Shown in pieces: positions 53,898-63,008 of a stretch of DNA of 64,000 nt. Made by a program: the position numbers and the translations under genes. The notes below the pieces were generated by a model that was given only the letters and a program-made list of their open reading frames with translations, made no database searches and was not told where the DNA came from. This DNA is from Clostridium sp. GTDB lineage: Bacteria; Bacillota; Clostridia; Lachnospirales; Lachnospiraceae. The stretch lies in the NCBI GenBank assembly GCA_021770825.1, contig JAETQD010000001.1, positions 1 through 64,000 of the forward strand, in the 5' to 3' direction. Numbering within the stretch: position 1 is the first letter of the stretch; each line of letters begins with the position of its first letter.

Positions 53898-55366
53898 AAC
53901 GTCTCCTTTCCTGCAAAGGGAAGTTTCCAGGCTCCGCGGACTCTCTCAAGCCCTGCTCCGGCACAGAATAACTTCTTTTCCGTAAAGCAGTCACCAATGA
54001 GCTGTACGCCGATGGGAAGCCCCTTTTCATTGACCATGCAGGGCACCGTAAGGCCCGGAAGGCCTGCCAGGTTCACAGCCACCGTATAGATATCGCTTAA
54101 ATACATCTTCATGGGATCATCTAAAGAAGTGCCGATCTCCGGAGCCGCCGTGGGGGCTGCCGGTCCCAGAATGATGTCATACTTTGCAAATGCCTCATCG
54201 AAGGCCTTTTTGATCTTTGCGCGTACCTTAAGGGCCTTCAGATAGTATGCGTCATAATATCCGGAGCTTAAAACAAAGGATCCCAGCATGATTCTCCGTT
54301 TCACCTCCGGGCCAAAGCCCTCGGAGCGGCTTCTTTTATACATGTCATGGAGATCTCCGTAGTCTTTGGCGCGGTACCCGTACTTTACACCGTCAAACCG
54401 CTCTAAGTTGGAGCTGGCTTCTGCAGAGGCAATGACGTAATAGGCAGGAATGGTATATTCCATAAGGCCCAGATCAAAGGTTTCCACTGTGGCTCCCAGC
54501 TCTTTCAAATAGGAAGCCGCCTGTTCCACAGCCTGTTTCACATCCGCATCCAAACCTTCGGCCAGGTATTCCTTAGGAATTCCAATCCGAAGCGTTTTGG
54601 CATCTTCGGAAAGTGCCGAAGTAAAATCCGTATCTTCCCGCTTCATGGAAGTGCTGTCCTTTTTATCATGGGAGGCAATCACCTCCAAAAGTGCCGCACA
54701 GTCCTCGGTGGTTTTTCCGATGGGTCCGATCTGGTCCAGGGAGGAGGCATAGGCAATCAGTCCAAACCTGGATACGGTTCCATAGGTGGGCTTGATTCCC
54801 GTAACACCGCAGTAGGAGCTGGGCTGTCTGATGGAGCCTCCGGTGTCGGAACCAAGGGCCAGAAAGCTTTCCCCCGCTGCAACGGCCGCACAGGAGCCGC
54901 CGGAGGAGCCGCCGGGCACATGGGCCGGATTCCAGGGATTCTTAGTAACCGCATAGGCAGAGGTCTCTGTGGTGCTTCCCATGGCAAACTCATCCATGTT
55001 GGTCTTTCCCAGAACAATGAGTCCGGCGCTTTTTAACTGCTGCACGGCCTCTGCATCGTAGAAGGGAACAAAATTTTCAAGAATCTTTGAGGCACAGGTG
55101 GTGAGCATTCCCTTGGTACAGATATTGTCCTTCACAGCAATGGGAACGCCTGCCAGGGGGCTTTTTAACCGCCCGGTCCGTATGCCCTCTTCCACTTCCT
55201 TTGCCTGCTTAAGGACTGCCTCCTCATCCACGGTGAGAAAGGCCTGTATGGTTTTATCTTCCTTTTCGATCTGGTCCAGAGAGGCTTTGGCCGCCTCGAG
55301 AACCCCAATCTCACCTGCTTTTATCTTCTTCCCCAGCTCTGTGGCTGTAAGCTCTGTAATCTGCAT
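53894..55366 (-). CDS. gatA: Asp/Glu-tRNA amidotransferase subunit A
   Basis: 490 residues, amidase-signature Ser-cis-Ser-Lys: Lys in [28 protein letters not shown] and [16 protein letters not shown]. Supplies ammonia for transamidation of Asp-tRNA(Asn)/Glu-tRNA(Gln). Its stop overlaps the gatB ATG by 4 bases. Confidence 0.97.
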   Translation of the reverse strand: MQITELTATELGKKIKAGEIGVLEAAKASLDQIEKEDKTIQAFLTVDEEAVLKQAKEVEEGIRTGRLKSPLAGVPIAVKDNICTKGMLTTCASKILENFVPFYDAEAVQQLKSAGLIVLGKTNMDEFAMGSTTETSAYAVTKNPWNPAHVPGGSSGGSCAAVAAGESFLALGSDTGGSIRQPSSYCGVTGIKPTYGTVSRFGLIAYASSLDQIGPIGKTTEDCAALLEVIASHDKKDSTSMKREDTDFTSALSEDAKTLRIGIPKEYLAEGLDADVKQAVEQAASYLKELGATVETFDLGLMEYTIPAYYVIASAEASSNLERFDGVKYGYRAKDYGDLHDMYKRSRSEGFGPEVKRRIMLGSFVLSSGYYDAYYLKALKVRAKIKKAFDEAFAKYDIILGPAAPTAAPEIGTSLDDPMKMYLSDIYTVAVNLAGLPGLTVPCMVNEKGLPIGVQLIGDCFTEKKLFCAGAGLERVRGAWKLPFAGKETL

Positions 55367-55377
55367 GTTTCCCCCTC

Positions 55378-55671
55378 CTATCCGATGGTCTTGGGAACAA
55401 GGAGCTGGCCGTCCTTTTCCTCAGGCGCATTTTTTAAAAGATCGTCTCTTTGTGTACTTTCCTCCACTTCATCCTCTCGGAATACATTTTCAACGGGGAA
55501 AATATGGGTTAAGGGCTCCACGCCGTCTGTATCCAGCGAATTTAACATATCCACATAATCTAACATCCGCTGCATCTCTTCTCTGGATTTTTCCTTCTCC
55601 TCATCCGTAAGATGAAGCTTTGCAAGAATCTCAATCTCATCCATGGTTTTATCAGTAATGATCTCAGCCAT
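55378..55671 (-). CDS. gatC: Asp/Glu-tRNA amidotransferase subunit C
   Basis: 97 residues with the typical LAKLHLTDEEKEKSREEMQR and RDDLLKNAPEEKDGQLLVPK C-terminus (LVP-K). Between aspS and gatA. Confidence 0.95.
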   Translation of the reverse strand: MAEIITDKTMDEIEILAKLHLTDEEKEKSREEMQRMLDYVDMLNSLDTDGVEPLTHIFPVENVFREDEVEESTQRDDLLKNAPEEKDGQLLVPKTIG

Positions 55672-55689
55672 TGTATCCTCTCCTTTTCA

Positions 55690-56997
55690 TCACGGTTTTA
55701 ACCGGGTCATATCCCGCGGGAACAGGCATGCCTCCCGCACATTGTCCTCGCCGATCAACTTCATGGTCAGACGTTCCAAACCGATTCCCAGACCTCCGTG
55801 GGGCGGCATCCCGTATTTAAAGCAGTCCAGGTAGTCCTCCATCCCATCGGTATCCATGCCTTTTTCCTCGATCTTCTCAAGAAGCGCATCGTAATCATGG
55901 ATTCTCTGGCCTCCGGTGGTGATTTCCAGGCCGCCGAATAAAAGGTCAAAGCTTAAGGTTGCTTCCTTATCCTCAGGATCGTCCATGGCGTAGAAGGGAC
56001 GTTTCTTTGAGGGATAATGGGTTACAAATACGAAGTCTGCGCCGTACTCGGATTTAAAATATTCTCCGATCAAAGCCTCTTCTTCCGGCTCCAGATCATG
56101 GGGAGTGCGGATGGCACGGTGATATTTTTCTGAAACCAGTCTCTTGGCCTCGTCAAACCGTACATAGGGGATTTTTTCCACGTTGGGAAGCGTGATCTTT
56201 AAAAGCTCCAGCTCCTTTTTATACTCTCTCTCAAGAAGTCCCATGACATACTGGAGCATGGATGTTTCCATTTGGCAGATATCCATAAAGCTTTCAATGT
56301 ATCCCATCTCGAAATCCAGGCTGGTGTACTCATTTAAATGACGCTTGGTGTTATGTTTTTCCGCCCGGAACACCGGACCCGTTTCAAACACACGGTCAAA
56401 AACGCCAACCATCATCTGTTTGTAAAACTGCGGACTCTGTGCCAGCACCGCCGGACGATGGAAATACTGGAGTTTAAAAAGGTTTGCCCCGCCTTCTGCC
56501 GACTTGGCCCCAAGCTTCGGCGTATGGATTTCCGTAAAGCCCTGGCTGGTCATGAATTCACGGAAGCCCCGGCAGATTCCTTCCTGGATTTTAAATTTGG
56601 CCCGCTCCCTCACGTTTCTTAAGGCAATGGCTCTGCGGTTTAAGTTGGCCTCCAGGGACGTGTTTAATTTCCATTTGTCAATGGCAAGGGGCAGCGGCTC
56701 CTTGGGGCTGGAAAGAATTTCCACATCCGAAAGACGGATTTCCATTCCATGGGGAGCACGCGCCTCTTCCTTTACCATTCCCGTGACACGGACGGCCTGG
56801 CCCTCACGGAGTCCTTCCATCCATGGCTTTCTTTCCGATTTTTCATAGACTGCCTGGTACAGGCCTTCCCGCTTTCTTAAAATCACAAATACGATTTCGC
56901 CCATATCCCGGATGCTGTGAACCATGGCAGCCATCACGGTTTCCAATCCGATTTCCGGCATTTTTTCTGTTTCTTTCATCCCTGTTACGAATTCCAT
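55690..56997 (-). CDS. aspS: Archaeal-type aspartyl-tRNA synthetase (likely non-discriminating)
   Basis: 435 residues, shorter than bacterial AspRS because the bacterial insertion domain is absent: OB anticodon domain (~20-115) then class II core (FRAEKHNTKRHLNEYTSLDF, GGLGIGLERLTM). Such AspRS charge both tRNA-Asp and tRNA-Asn, with GatCAB converting the latter; the gatCAB operon starts right after it. The start is ATG 56997 with the T-box leader upstream. Confidence 0.93.
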   Translation of the reverse strand: MEFVTGMKETEKMPEIGLETVMAAMVHSIRDMGEIVFVILRKREGLYQAVYEKSERKPWMEGLREGQAVRVTGMVKEEARAPHGMEIRLSDVEILSSPKEPLPLAIDKWKLNTSLEANLNRRAIALRNVRERAKFKIQEGICRGFREFMTSQGFTEIHTPKLGAKSAEGGANLFKLQYFHRPAVLAQSPQFYKQMMVGVFDRVFETGPVFRAEKHNTKRHLNEYTSLDFEMGYIESFMDICQMETSMLQYVMGLLEREYKKELELLKITLPNVEKIPYVRFDEAKRLVSEKYHRAIRTPHDLEPEEEALIGEYFKSEYGADFVFVTHYPSKKRPFYAMDDPEDKEATLSFDLLFGGLEITTGGQRIHDYDALLEKIEEKGMDTDGMEDYLDCFKYGMPPHGGLGIGLERLTMKLIGEDNVREACLFPRDMTRLKP

Positions 56998-57032
56998 AGT
57001 GTTTTCCTCCTGTTAAACTGTAATGTTTAACG

Positions 57033-57345
57033 AAAAATCCCGCCCCGGAGATTTTCGTCAACTGAAACATCTCCGGGACGGGACTTTTTATTTCCCGCGG
57101 TACCACCCGCATTGCATTACTGCCTCTCATGAGCCGCCGCCAATGGGCTGTCGGACCAACATCCTACGGCTCTGCTGCGTAACGTGCAGCCATCGTGTTT
57201 TCCTACCTGTCTCTGAACATTTCCCATCAAGACCTTCAGAAAACCAGCTCCGGAGTGTTCCCACATCTTCTTCCCTTTCCCGTGCTCTCAGCCGGTGACA
57301 CGGTTCTCTGTCAAGTTCCAAAGCGCGAGTCTCTTTCATAGCCTT
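57033..57345 (-). promoter_or_regulatory. T-box riboswitch leader of aspS-gatCAB
   Basis: GGGTGGTACCGCGGG at 57108-57094, then a strong terminator (arms ~57038-57052 and ~57070-57083, T-tract at 57035). Upstream DNA to ~57345 is GC-rich and folded as in other leaders, so this interval has no CDS. It presumably senses uncharged tRNA-Asp or tRNA-Asn. Confidence 0.9.
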
Positions 57346-57388
57346 TTTCTTTGTTTTGATACTGTTGTCTTATAATTTACTATTTTTA

Positions 57389-58603
57389 TCAGAGTTTTTT
57401 GATTCTGTCAAGGGCTTTTAAAGAATTTTCGTAAGTTCCGAATGCAGTCAGACGGAAGAAGCCCTCTCCGGACGGTCCAAAGCCTGCTCCCGGAGTTCCC
57501 ACAATACCTGCATGGTGGAGCAGATAATCAAAGAATTCCCAGGAAGACATACTGTTCGGTGTCTTCATCCATACATAAGGAGAGTTTACGCCGCCGTAAG
57601 CGGTAAAGCCCTCACTCTTCAGTCCATTTAAAATGGTGGAGGCATTCTTCATGTACCGTCCGATCTGTTCCTCAATCTGGATTTTTCCCTCAGGAGAATA
57701 TACGGCCTCTCCGGCTCTCTGCACAATATAGGGCGTTCCGTTGTACTTGCTGCCCTGACGGCGCATCCAGAGTCCGTGAAGACTCACATCTTTGCATTTT
57801 AACTCCTTGGGAATCACGGAAAAGCCCAGACGAACTCCCGTAAAGCCAGCCTTTTTGGAAAAGCTGCGAAGCTCGATGGCGCAGGTCTTCGCTCCTTCAC
57901 ACTCATAGATGGAATGGGGAATTCCATCCTCGGTAATATAGGCCTCATAGGCTGCGTCAAAAATAATCACAGACCCATGCTCATTGGCATAATCCACCCA
58001 TTTCTGCAGTTCTTCTTTCTTAATCGCCTCTCCGGTGGGGTTATTGGGGAAGCAAAGGTAGATCACATCTGCATTCTCCTTGGGAAGCTCGGGAAGAAAA
58101 CGGTTCTCTTCGGTACAGGGCATGTAAACGACCTTATCGAATTTTCCGGTGGACTCATTATAAAGCCCGGTGCGGCCTGCCATCACGTTGCTGTCCACGT
58201 AAACGGGATATACCGGATCGCAGACGGCAATGGTGCTTGTGAGGCTGAATAACTCCTGAATATTTCCGGAATCACACTTTGCGCCGTCGGAAATAAAAAT
58301 CTCATCGGCAGAAATATCACAGCCTCTGGCTTTAAAATCATTTTCTGCGATGACGGAACGCAAAAACTCATAGCCCTGCTCCGGTGCATAGCCGCGGAAA
58401 GTGGCAGCGTTTCCCATCTCGTCCACAGCCTTATGCATGGCCTCCACAATGGCCGGGGCAATGGGCTGGGTCACATCACCGATTCCCAGACGGATAATCT
58501 CCTGATCCGGGTTTTCTGCCTGGAATGCAGACACTTTTTTGGCGATGGTGGAAAATAAATAGCTTCCCGGCAGCTTCAAAAAATTTTCATTGACAGTAAA
58601 CAT
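57389..58603 (-). CDS. dapL: LL-diaminopimelate aminotransferase
   Basis: 404 residues: PLP fold type I with [20 protein letters not shown] at the N-terminus, [11 protein letters not shown] and the PLP lysine in [17 protein letters not shown]. Makes LL-diaminopimelate from tetrahydrodipicolinate for lysine and peptidoglycan synthesis. Follows pyrG by ~20 bases. Confidence 0.95.
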   Translation of the reverse strand: MFTVNENFLKLPGSYLFSTIAKKVSAFQAENPDQEIIRLGIGDVTQPIAPAIVEAMHKAVDEMGNAATFRGYAPEQGYEFLRSVIAENDFKARGCDISADEIFISDGAKCDSGNIQELFSLTSTIAVCDPVYPVYVDSNVMAGRTGLYNESTGKFDKVVYMPCTEENRFLPELPKENADVIYLCFPNNPTGEAIKKEELQKWVDYANEHGSVIIFDAAYEAYITEDGIPHSIYECEGAKTCAIELRSFSKKAGFTGVRLGFSVIPKELKCKDVSLHGLWMRRQGSKYNGTPYIVQRAGEAVYSPEGKIQIEEQIGRYMKNASTILNGLKSEGFTAYGGVNSPYVWMKTPNSMSSWEFFDYLLHHAGIVGTPGAGFGPSGEGFFRLTAFGTYENSLKALDRIKKL

Positions 58604-58623
58604 AATATTCCTATTCCTTTCCT

Positions 58624-60372
58624 TTATTCCTCTGGAATCAGCATGGTCACCATATGGGCGCTCTCCATCATGGTGCGTCCCGTATCCATACTGGTTTTTT
58701 GTAAATACCGATGGGCCTCCGGCTCCGATAAGTGGTTGCGTTTCATCAAAAGCTTTTTGGCGCGGCGTAAAACCCCCTGCTCCTCTGAGCTTTCCACAAA
58801 GCCTGCAAACAGCGGATGGGCCATATTCGGCCTGGATTTAAACTCCGGATGGGCCTGGATTCCCACAAAGAACGGATGATCGGAAAGCTCAATCATTTCC
58901 ACGATTCTGCCGTCCGGGGACTGGCCGGAGAGTATCATGCCATGGGAGGTTAAGTCCTCCCGGTACTCATTATTCACCTCAAAACGGTGTCTGTGTCGCT
59001 CGTCAATGCGCTCGGTTCCGTATAAAGCATATGCCTTGGATTTCTTATCCAGCACACAGGGATAGGAGCCTAAACGCAGGGTACCTCCAAGGTTCTCCAC
59101 CCCGTTCTGTTCCGGCATCAAATCCACCACCGGATGGGTGGTGTCGGGATTTAATTCGGAGCTGTTGGCATCCTCATATCCCAGAACATCTCTGGCAAAC
59201 TCCACAATGGCCATCTGCATGCCCAGGCAGATTCCCAAGAACGGGATTTTCTTTGTTCGTGCATACCCGGCTGCCAGAATCATCCCTTCGGTTCCCCGGT
59301 AGCCAAAACCGCCGGGAATGATAATTCCGTCCACTCCGGCAAAGGTGTCCTCCAGATTTGCCTCTGTTAAGGGCTCCGAATCCACCCATTTGATTCTCAC
59401 CTTGGTGCAGTTTGCAATGCCGCCGTGCTTCAACGCTTCCATGACACTTAAGTACGCATCGTGGAGCTGGATATATTTTCCAACCAGAGCGATGGTCACT
59501 TCACTCTGGGGATTTTTCAGTGCATCCACCATCCGTCTCCAGTCGCCCAGATTCGGCTCACCACAGGGCAGGTCCAGACAGGAGCAGACCACATGGGCCA
59601 GCCGCTCCCGCTCCATTACAAGGGGAGCTTCATAGAGATATTCCACATCGGGATTCTGAAGCACATGCCCTTCCGGCACGTTGCAGAACAGTGCAATTTT
59701 TCCTTTAATATCATCGCCCAGAGGAACCTCGGTCCGGCACACGATCACATCCGGGGATATTCCCATTCCCTGGAGTGCCTTTACACTCTGCTGGGTCGGC
59801 TTGGTCTTCACCTCTCCCGATGCCTTAAGATAAGGAACCAGGGTCACATGGATCAGGACGGAATTCTTGTATCCCACTTCCTGGCGGAACTGGCGGATGG
59901 CCTCCAAAAAAGGCTGGCTCTCGATATCTCCCACGGTGCCGCCCACCTCAATGATGGCAATACGGTTTTCATCGGGAGATTTGGCCCGGTAAAATCTGGC
60001 TTTAATTTCATTTGTAATATGCGGAATTACCTGAACGGTTCCTCCGCCGAAATCTCCATGGCGCTCCTTCTGGAGAACAGTCCAGTAGATTTTTCCTGTG
60101 GTTACATTGGAATTTTTATCCAGGCTTTCATCGATGAATCTCTCATAGTGGCCAAGATCCAGGTCTGTTTCCGTTCCATCGTCGGTGACGAACACCTCGC
60201 CGTGCTGGATGGGATTCATGGTCCCCGGGTCAATGTTGATATAGGGATCGAATTTCTGCATGGTGACCTGATAGCCGCGGGCCTTCAAAAGTCTTCCCAG
60301 TGATGCAGCCGTAATTCCCTTACCAAGGCCGGAAACAACGCCGCCTGTGACAAACACATACTTTACTGCCAT
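58624..60372 (-). CDS. pyrG: CTP synthase with C-terminal ANTAR domain
   Basis: Residues 1-~270 are the amidoligase domain ([20 protein letters not shown]) and ~295-529 the glutamine amidotransferase domain: nucleophile Cys in [20 protein letters not shown], and [13 protein letters not shown] with catalytic His/Glu. Ordinary CTP synthases end about residue 535. Here an extra 45-50 residues follow ([40 protein letters not shown], then MV) that match the ANTAR RNA-binding domain of antitermination regulators. There is no frameshift. Its leader carries an intrinsic terminator. Upstream of dapL and divergent from GSIII. Confidence 0.93.
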   Translation of the reverse strand: MAVKYVFVTGGVVSGLGKGITAASLGRLLKARGYQVTMQKFDPYINIDPGTMNPIQHGEVFVTDDGTETDLDLGHYERFIDESLDKNSNVTTGKIYWTVLQKERHGDFGGGTVQVIPHITNEIKARFYRAKSPDENRIAIIEVGGTVGDIESQPFLEAIRQFRQEVGYKNSVLIHVTLVPYLKASGEVKTKPTQQSVKALQGMGISPDVIVCRTEVPLGDDIKGKIALFCNVPEGHVLQNPDVEYLYEAPLVMERERLAHVVCSCLDLPCGEPNLGDWRRMVDALKNPQSEVTIALVGKYIQLHDAYLSVMEALKHGGIANCTKVRIKWVDSEPLTEANLEDTFAGVDGIIIPGGFGYRGTEGMILAAGYARTKKIPFLGICLGMQMAIVEFARDVLGYEDANSSELNPDTTHPVVDLMPEQNGVENLGGTLRLGSYPCVLDKKSKAYALYGTERIDERHRHRFEVNNEYREDLTSHGMILSGQSPDGRIVEMIELSDHPFFVGIQAHPEFKSRPNMAHPLFAGFVESSEEQGVLRRAKKLLMKRNHLSEPEAHRYLQKTSMDTGRTMMESAHMVTMLIPEE

Positions 60373-60472
60373 ATTTACCTCCTAAGCTTTGCGCGAAATG
60401 AAACTGTCTCTGCTGCAGCCGCGCTCGGCGCGAGAATGCACCAAGGCGCATTCTTTTTTAGTTTATATATAG

Positions 60473-60596
60473 AAAAAAGGTGACAGAATCCTTAAGGATC
60501 TGACACCATTGTCCTCACATAGTTTCCATATGTAATCTTACGCAGATTTTGAAAAAAATATGGAACTAATATATTCCTTTTTTTCTAATTTGTAAA
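60473..60596 (-). promoter_or_regulatory. pyrG promoter and attenuator leader
   Basis: Minus-strand TTTACA (60596-60591), 17-base spacer, TATATT (60573-60568). The leader contains AATCT-GCGTA-AGATT and TTACATA-loop-TATGTGA hairpins, a longer alternative pairing GTTCCATAT/ATATGGAA, then a terminator GGTGTCAGATCC-TTAA-GGATTCTGTCACC followed by TTTTTT (60507-60473). About 100 more bases with two GC hairpins (60395-60455) precede the ATG. Confidence 0.65.
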
Positions 60597-60650
60597 GACT
60601 TTTTTCTAAAAAAAATTAAGTTTTTTTCACCTGGGATTTCAAAAAAACGG

Positions 60651-60754
60651 TTGACAAATTTTTAAAAACGTGTATAGTATACCTCATTAAAGAAAGCAAG
60701 GGCGCTTCGGTTTTGGCTGAAGCGCCCTTCTTTTTGGTATAGGGACATCCCTAT
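60651..60754 (+). promoter_or_regulatory. Promoter and hairpin leader of glutamine synthetase III
   Basis: TTGACA (60651-60656), 16-base spacer, TATAGT (60673-60678). The leader has a 13-bp stem (60698-60710 with 60717-60729) followed by CTTTTT, terminator-like, and a perfect ATAGGG-ACAT-CCCTAT hairpin (60739-60754) directly ahead of the ribosome binding site AGAAAGGAG. Confidence 0.65.
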
Positions 60755-60773
60755 GTAGAAAGGAGAAAAATCT

Positions 60774-62873
60774 ATGAGCAAAAACATCCCAGAATTGTAC
60801 GGAAGCCTTGTATTCAACGATTCAGCCATGAAGAGCAGACTGTCCAAGGACGTCTACAAAGCACTGAAGAAAACTATTGACAATGGTACCCATCTGGAAC
60901 TTGACGTTGCCAATGCCGTTGCTGTTGCCATGAAGGAATGGGCCTTAGAGCATGGTGCCACCCACTTCACTCACTGGTTTCAGCCCATGACAGGCATCAC
61001 TGCCGAAAAGCACGACAGCTTCCTCTCTCCCACAGGCGCCAGCGAGGCCATCATGGAATTCTCCGGAAAAGAGCTGGTAAAAGGTGAGCCGGATGCATCC
61101 AGCTTCCCGTCAGGAGGCCTGCGCGCCACCTTTGAAGCCCGCGGATACACCGCATGGGATCCGACCTCTTATGCATTCATCAAAGGACACACTCTCTGCA
61201 TCCCCACCGCATTCTGTTCTTACAGCGGCGAGGCTCTCGACAAAAAGACACCTCTGCTTCGTTCCATGGAAGCCATCAACAAAGAAGCTACCCGATTATT
61301 GCACATACTTGGACATACAGAAGTAAAACGCGTTCTCGCCACCGTTGGCGCAGAGCAGGAATATTTCCTTGTGGATAAGGATGCCTACGATTTAAGAAAA
61401 GACCTGATTTTCTGCCGCAGAACCTTATTCGGCGCTCCGGCTCCCAAGGGACAGGAAATGGATGACCATTACTTCGGTTCCATCCGTCCTCGCGTGGAGG
61501 CTTTCATGGAAGAGTTAAACGAAGAGCTCTGGAAACTGGGCATTCCGGTAAAAACCGAGCACAACGAAGTAGCTCCCGGCCAGTATGAGCTGGCCCCCAT
61601 TTACGAAACCGTAAACGTGGCCATTGACCACAACCAGCTTGTGATGGAGCTGACCAAGCGGATTGCAGAGCGCCATGATCTTGCATGCCTCTTACACGAA
61701 AAACCCTTTGAGGGGATCAACGGAAGCGGCAAGCACAACAACTGGGCCCTTTCCACCGATACGGGAATCAATCTTCTGGATCCCGGAAAGACACCGGCTG
61801 AAAACACCAATTTCTTACTGTTTTTAGCCGCCGTTGTAAAGGCTGTGGATGAATACGCGGACCTCTTAAGAGTTTCCGTGGCAACTGCCGGAAACGATCA
61901 CCGTCTCGGCGCCAACGAAGCACCGCCAGCCGTGGTTTCCATGTTCTTAGGCGATGAACTGGCAGCCGTTGTGGACTCCATCAAGTCCGACACTTACTTC
62001 AGCGGAAAAGGAAAGGTGGAAATGAGCATCGGTCCCAAGGTAATTCCCCATTTCACCAAAGATACTACCGATCGTAACCGTACCTCCCCCTTTGCCTTTA
62101 CAGGTAATAAATTTGAATTCCGTATGCCCGGCTCCTCCCTTTCCTTATCCGGCCCCAATATTGTGCTGAATACAGCCGTGGCCGAGGAGCTTTCCCAGTT
62201 TGCTGACCGCCTGGAAAAGGTTCCGGCCGAGGAGCTTAGCGATGCCATCCACGCTCTTCTCAAGGAAGTTTTCACCGACCATGAGCGCGTGATCTTCAAC
62301 GGCAACGGATACACCGATGAATGGCTGGAAGAGGCAGAAAAACGCGGACTTCCAAACTTAAAGTCCACCCCCGATGCCCTGCCCCATTTCCTGGCCGAAA
62401 AGAACATTGCCCTGTTCACCAAGCATGAGGTATTCTCCAAAGAGGAAGTACACTCCCGTTACGAGATTCTTCTGGAGGACTACTGCAAGACGCTCCACAT
62501 TGAGGCACGCACCATGGCAGACATGATGTTAAAGGAGCTGCTCCCCACCATCTTCACCTATGTGAACAACCTGGCCTCCACAGGAATCTATAAGAAAGAC
62601 CTGATGCCGTCCATCTCCACAAAGGCCGAAGAAAAGCTCTTAAGCCGTTTAAGCGAGCTGGCAGACGGAATCTCCGATCATCTGGATTCCTTAAATGCCG
62701 CCGTTAAGACCGTGGAAGCCATGGGAGAAACTCTGGAAGCCGGACATTACTACCATGACGCCATCATCCCCGAAATGGAAGCCATCCGCCGTCTGGCAGA
62801 TACCGCCGAGGAGCTGATTCCCGACGACATGCTTCCGTACCCCACATACGCCGAACTCCTTTTTAACTTATAA
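60774..62873 (+). CDS. glnA: Glutamine synthetase type III
   Basis: 699 residues, the GSIII (GlnN-like) length rather than ~450 of type I. Features GAEQEYFLVDKDAY (metal Glu), EHNEVAPGQYELAPIYETVN, ATAGNDHRLGANEAPPA, FEFRMPGSS. GSIII enzymes are common in gut Firmicutes. It shares a 400-bp regulatory interval with the divergent pyrG-ANTAR gene. Confidence 0.96.
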   Translation: MSKNIPELYGSLVFNDSAMKSRLSKDVYKALKKTIDNGTHLELDVANAVAVAMKEWALEHGATHFTHWFQPMTGITAEKHDSFLSPTGASEAIMEFSGKELVKGEPDASSFPSGGLRATFEARGYTAWDPTSYAFIKGHTLCIPTAFCSYSGEALDKKTPLLRSMEAINKEATRLLHILGHTEVKRVLATVGAEQEYFLVDKDAYDLRKDLIFCRRTLFGAPAPKGQEMDDHYFGSIRPRVEAFMEELNEELWKLGIPVKTEHNEVAPGQYELAPIYETVNVAIDHNQLVMELTKRIAERHDLACLLHEKPFEGINGSGKHNNWALSTDTGINLLDPGKTPAENTNFLLFLAAVVKAVDEYADLLRVSVATAGNDHRLGANEAPPAVVSMFLGDELAAVVDSIKSDTYFSGKGKVEMSIGPKVIPHFTKDTTDRNRTSPFAFTGNKFEFRMPGSSLSLSGPNIVLNTAVAEELSQFADRLEKVPAEELSDAIHALLKEVFTDHERVIFNGNGYTDEWLEEAEKRGLPNLKSTPDALPHFLAEKNIALFTKHEVFSKEEVHSRYEILLEDYCKTLHIEARTMADMMLKELLPTIFTYVNNLASTGIYKKDLMPSISTKAEEKLLSRLSELADGISDHLDSLNAAVKTVEAMGETLEAGHYYHDAIIPEMEAIRRLADTAEELIPDDMLPYPTYAELLFNL

Positions 62874-62885
62874 ATTAATTTACAC

Positions 62886-62935
62886 TCCCCCGCAAAAAAC
62901 CGCTGTCAGGGTCTCGCCCCGGCAGCGGTTTTTCT
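62886..62935. terminator. Bidirectional terminator between glnA and hom
   Basis: AAAAAACCGCTG pairs with CAGCGGTTTTT around a GGGTCTCGCCC inner stem-loop; T-tracts on both strands. Confidence 0.85.
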
Positions 62936-62958
62936 ATAATCTGCTATTTACTGGATAG

Positions 62959-63008
62959 TTACTGGATCCATGCTCCGTCAGCGCCTACCTGGCAGCCGTC
63001 CGGAGTGA
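62959..63008 (-). pseudogene. Remnant of a cell-wall-binding protein C-terminus
   Basis: On the minus strand, after the hom stop, a 16-codon in-frame stretch reads ITPDGCQVGADGAWIQ then TAA. This closely resembles the last codons of the cell-wall-binding protein at 9449 (VTPDGYTVDALGRWIQ). Only the tail of the gene remains, with no start. Confidence 0.55.

Noticed and set aside
60698-60754. Classical ANTAR dual-hexaloop target before glutamine synthetase III
   Set aside because: Loop sequences (TTTTGG and ACAT) lack the AnnGnn hexaloop, so only an attenuator-like structure is claimed.
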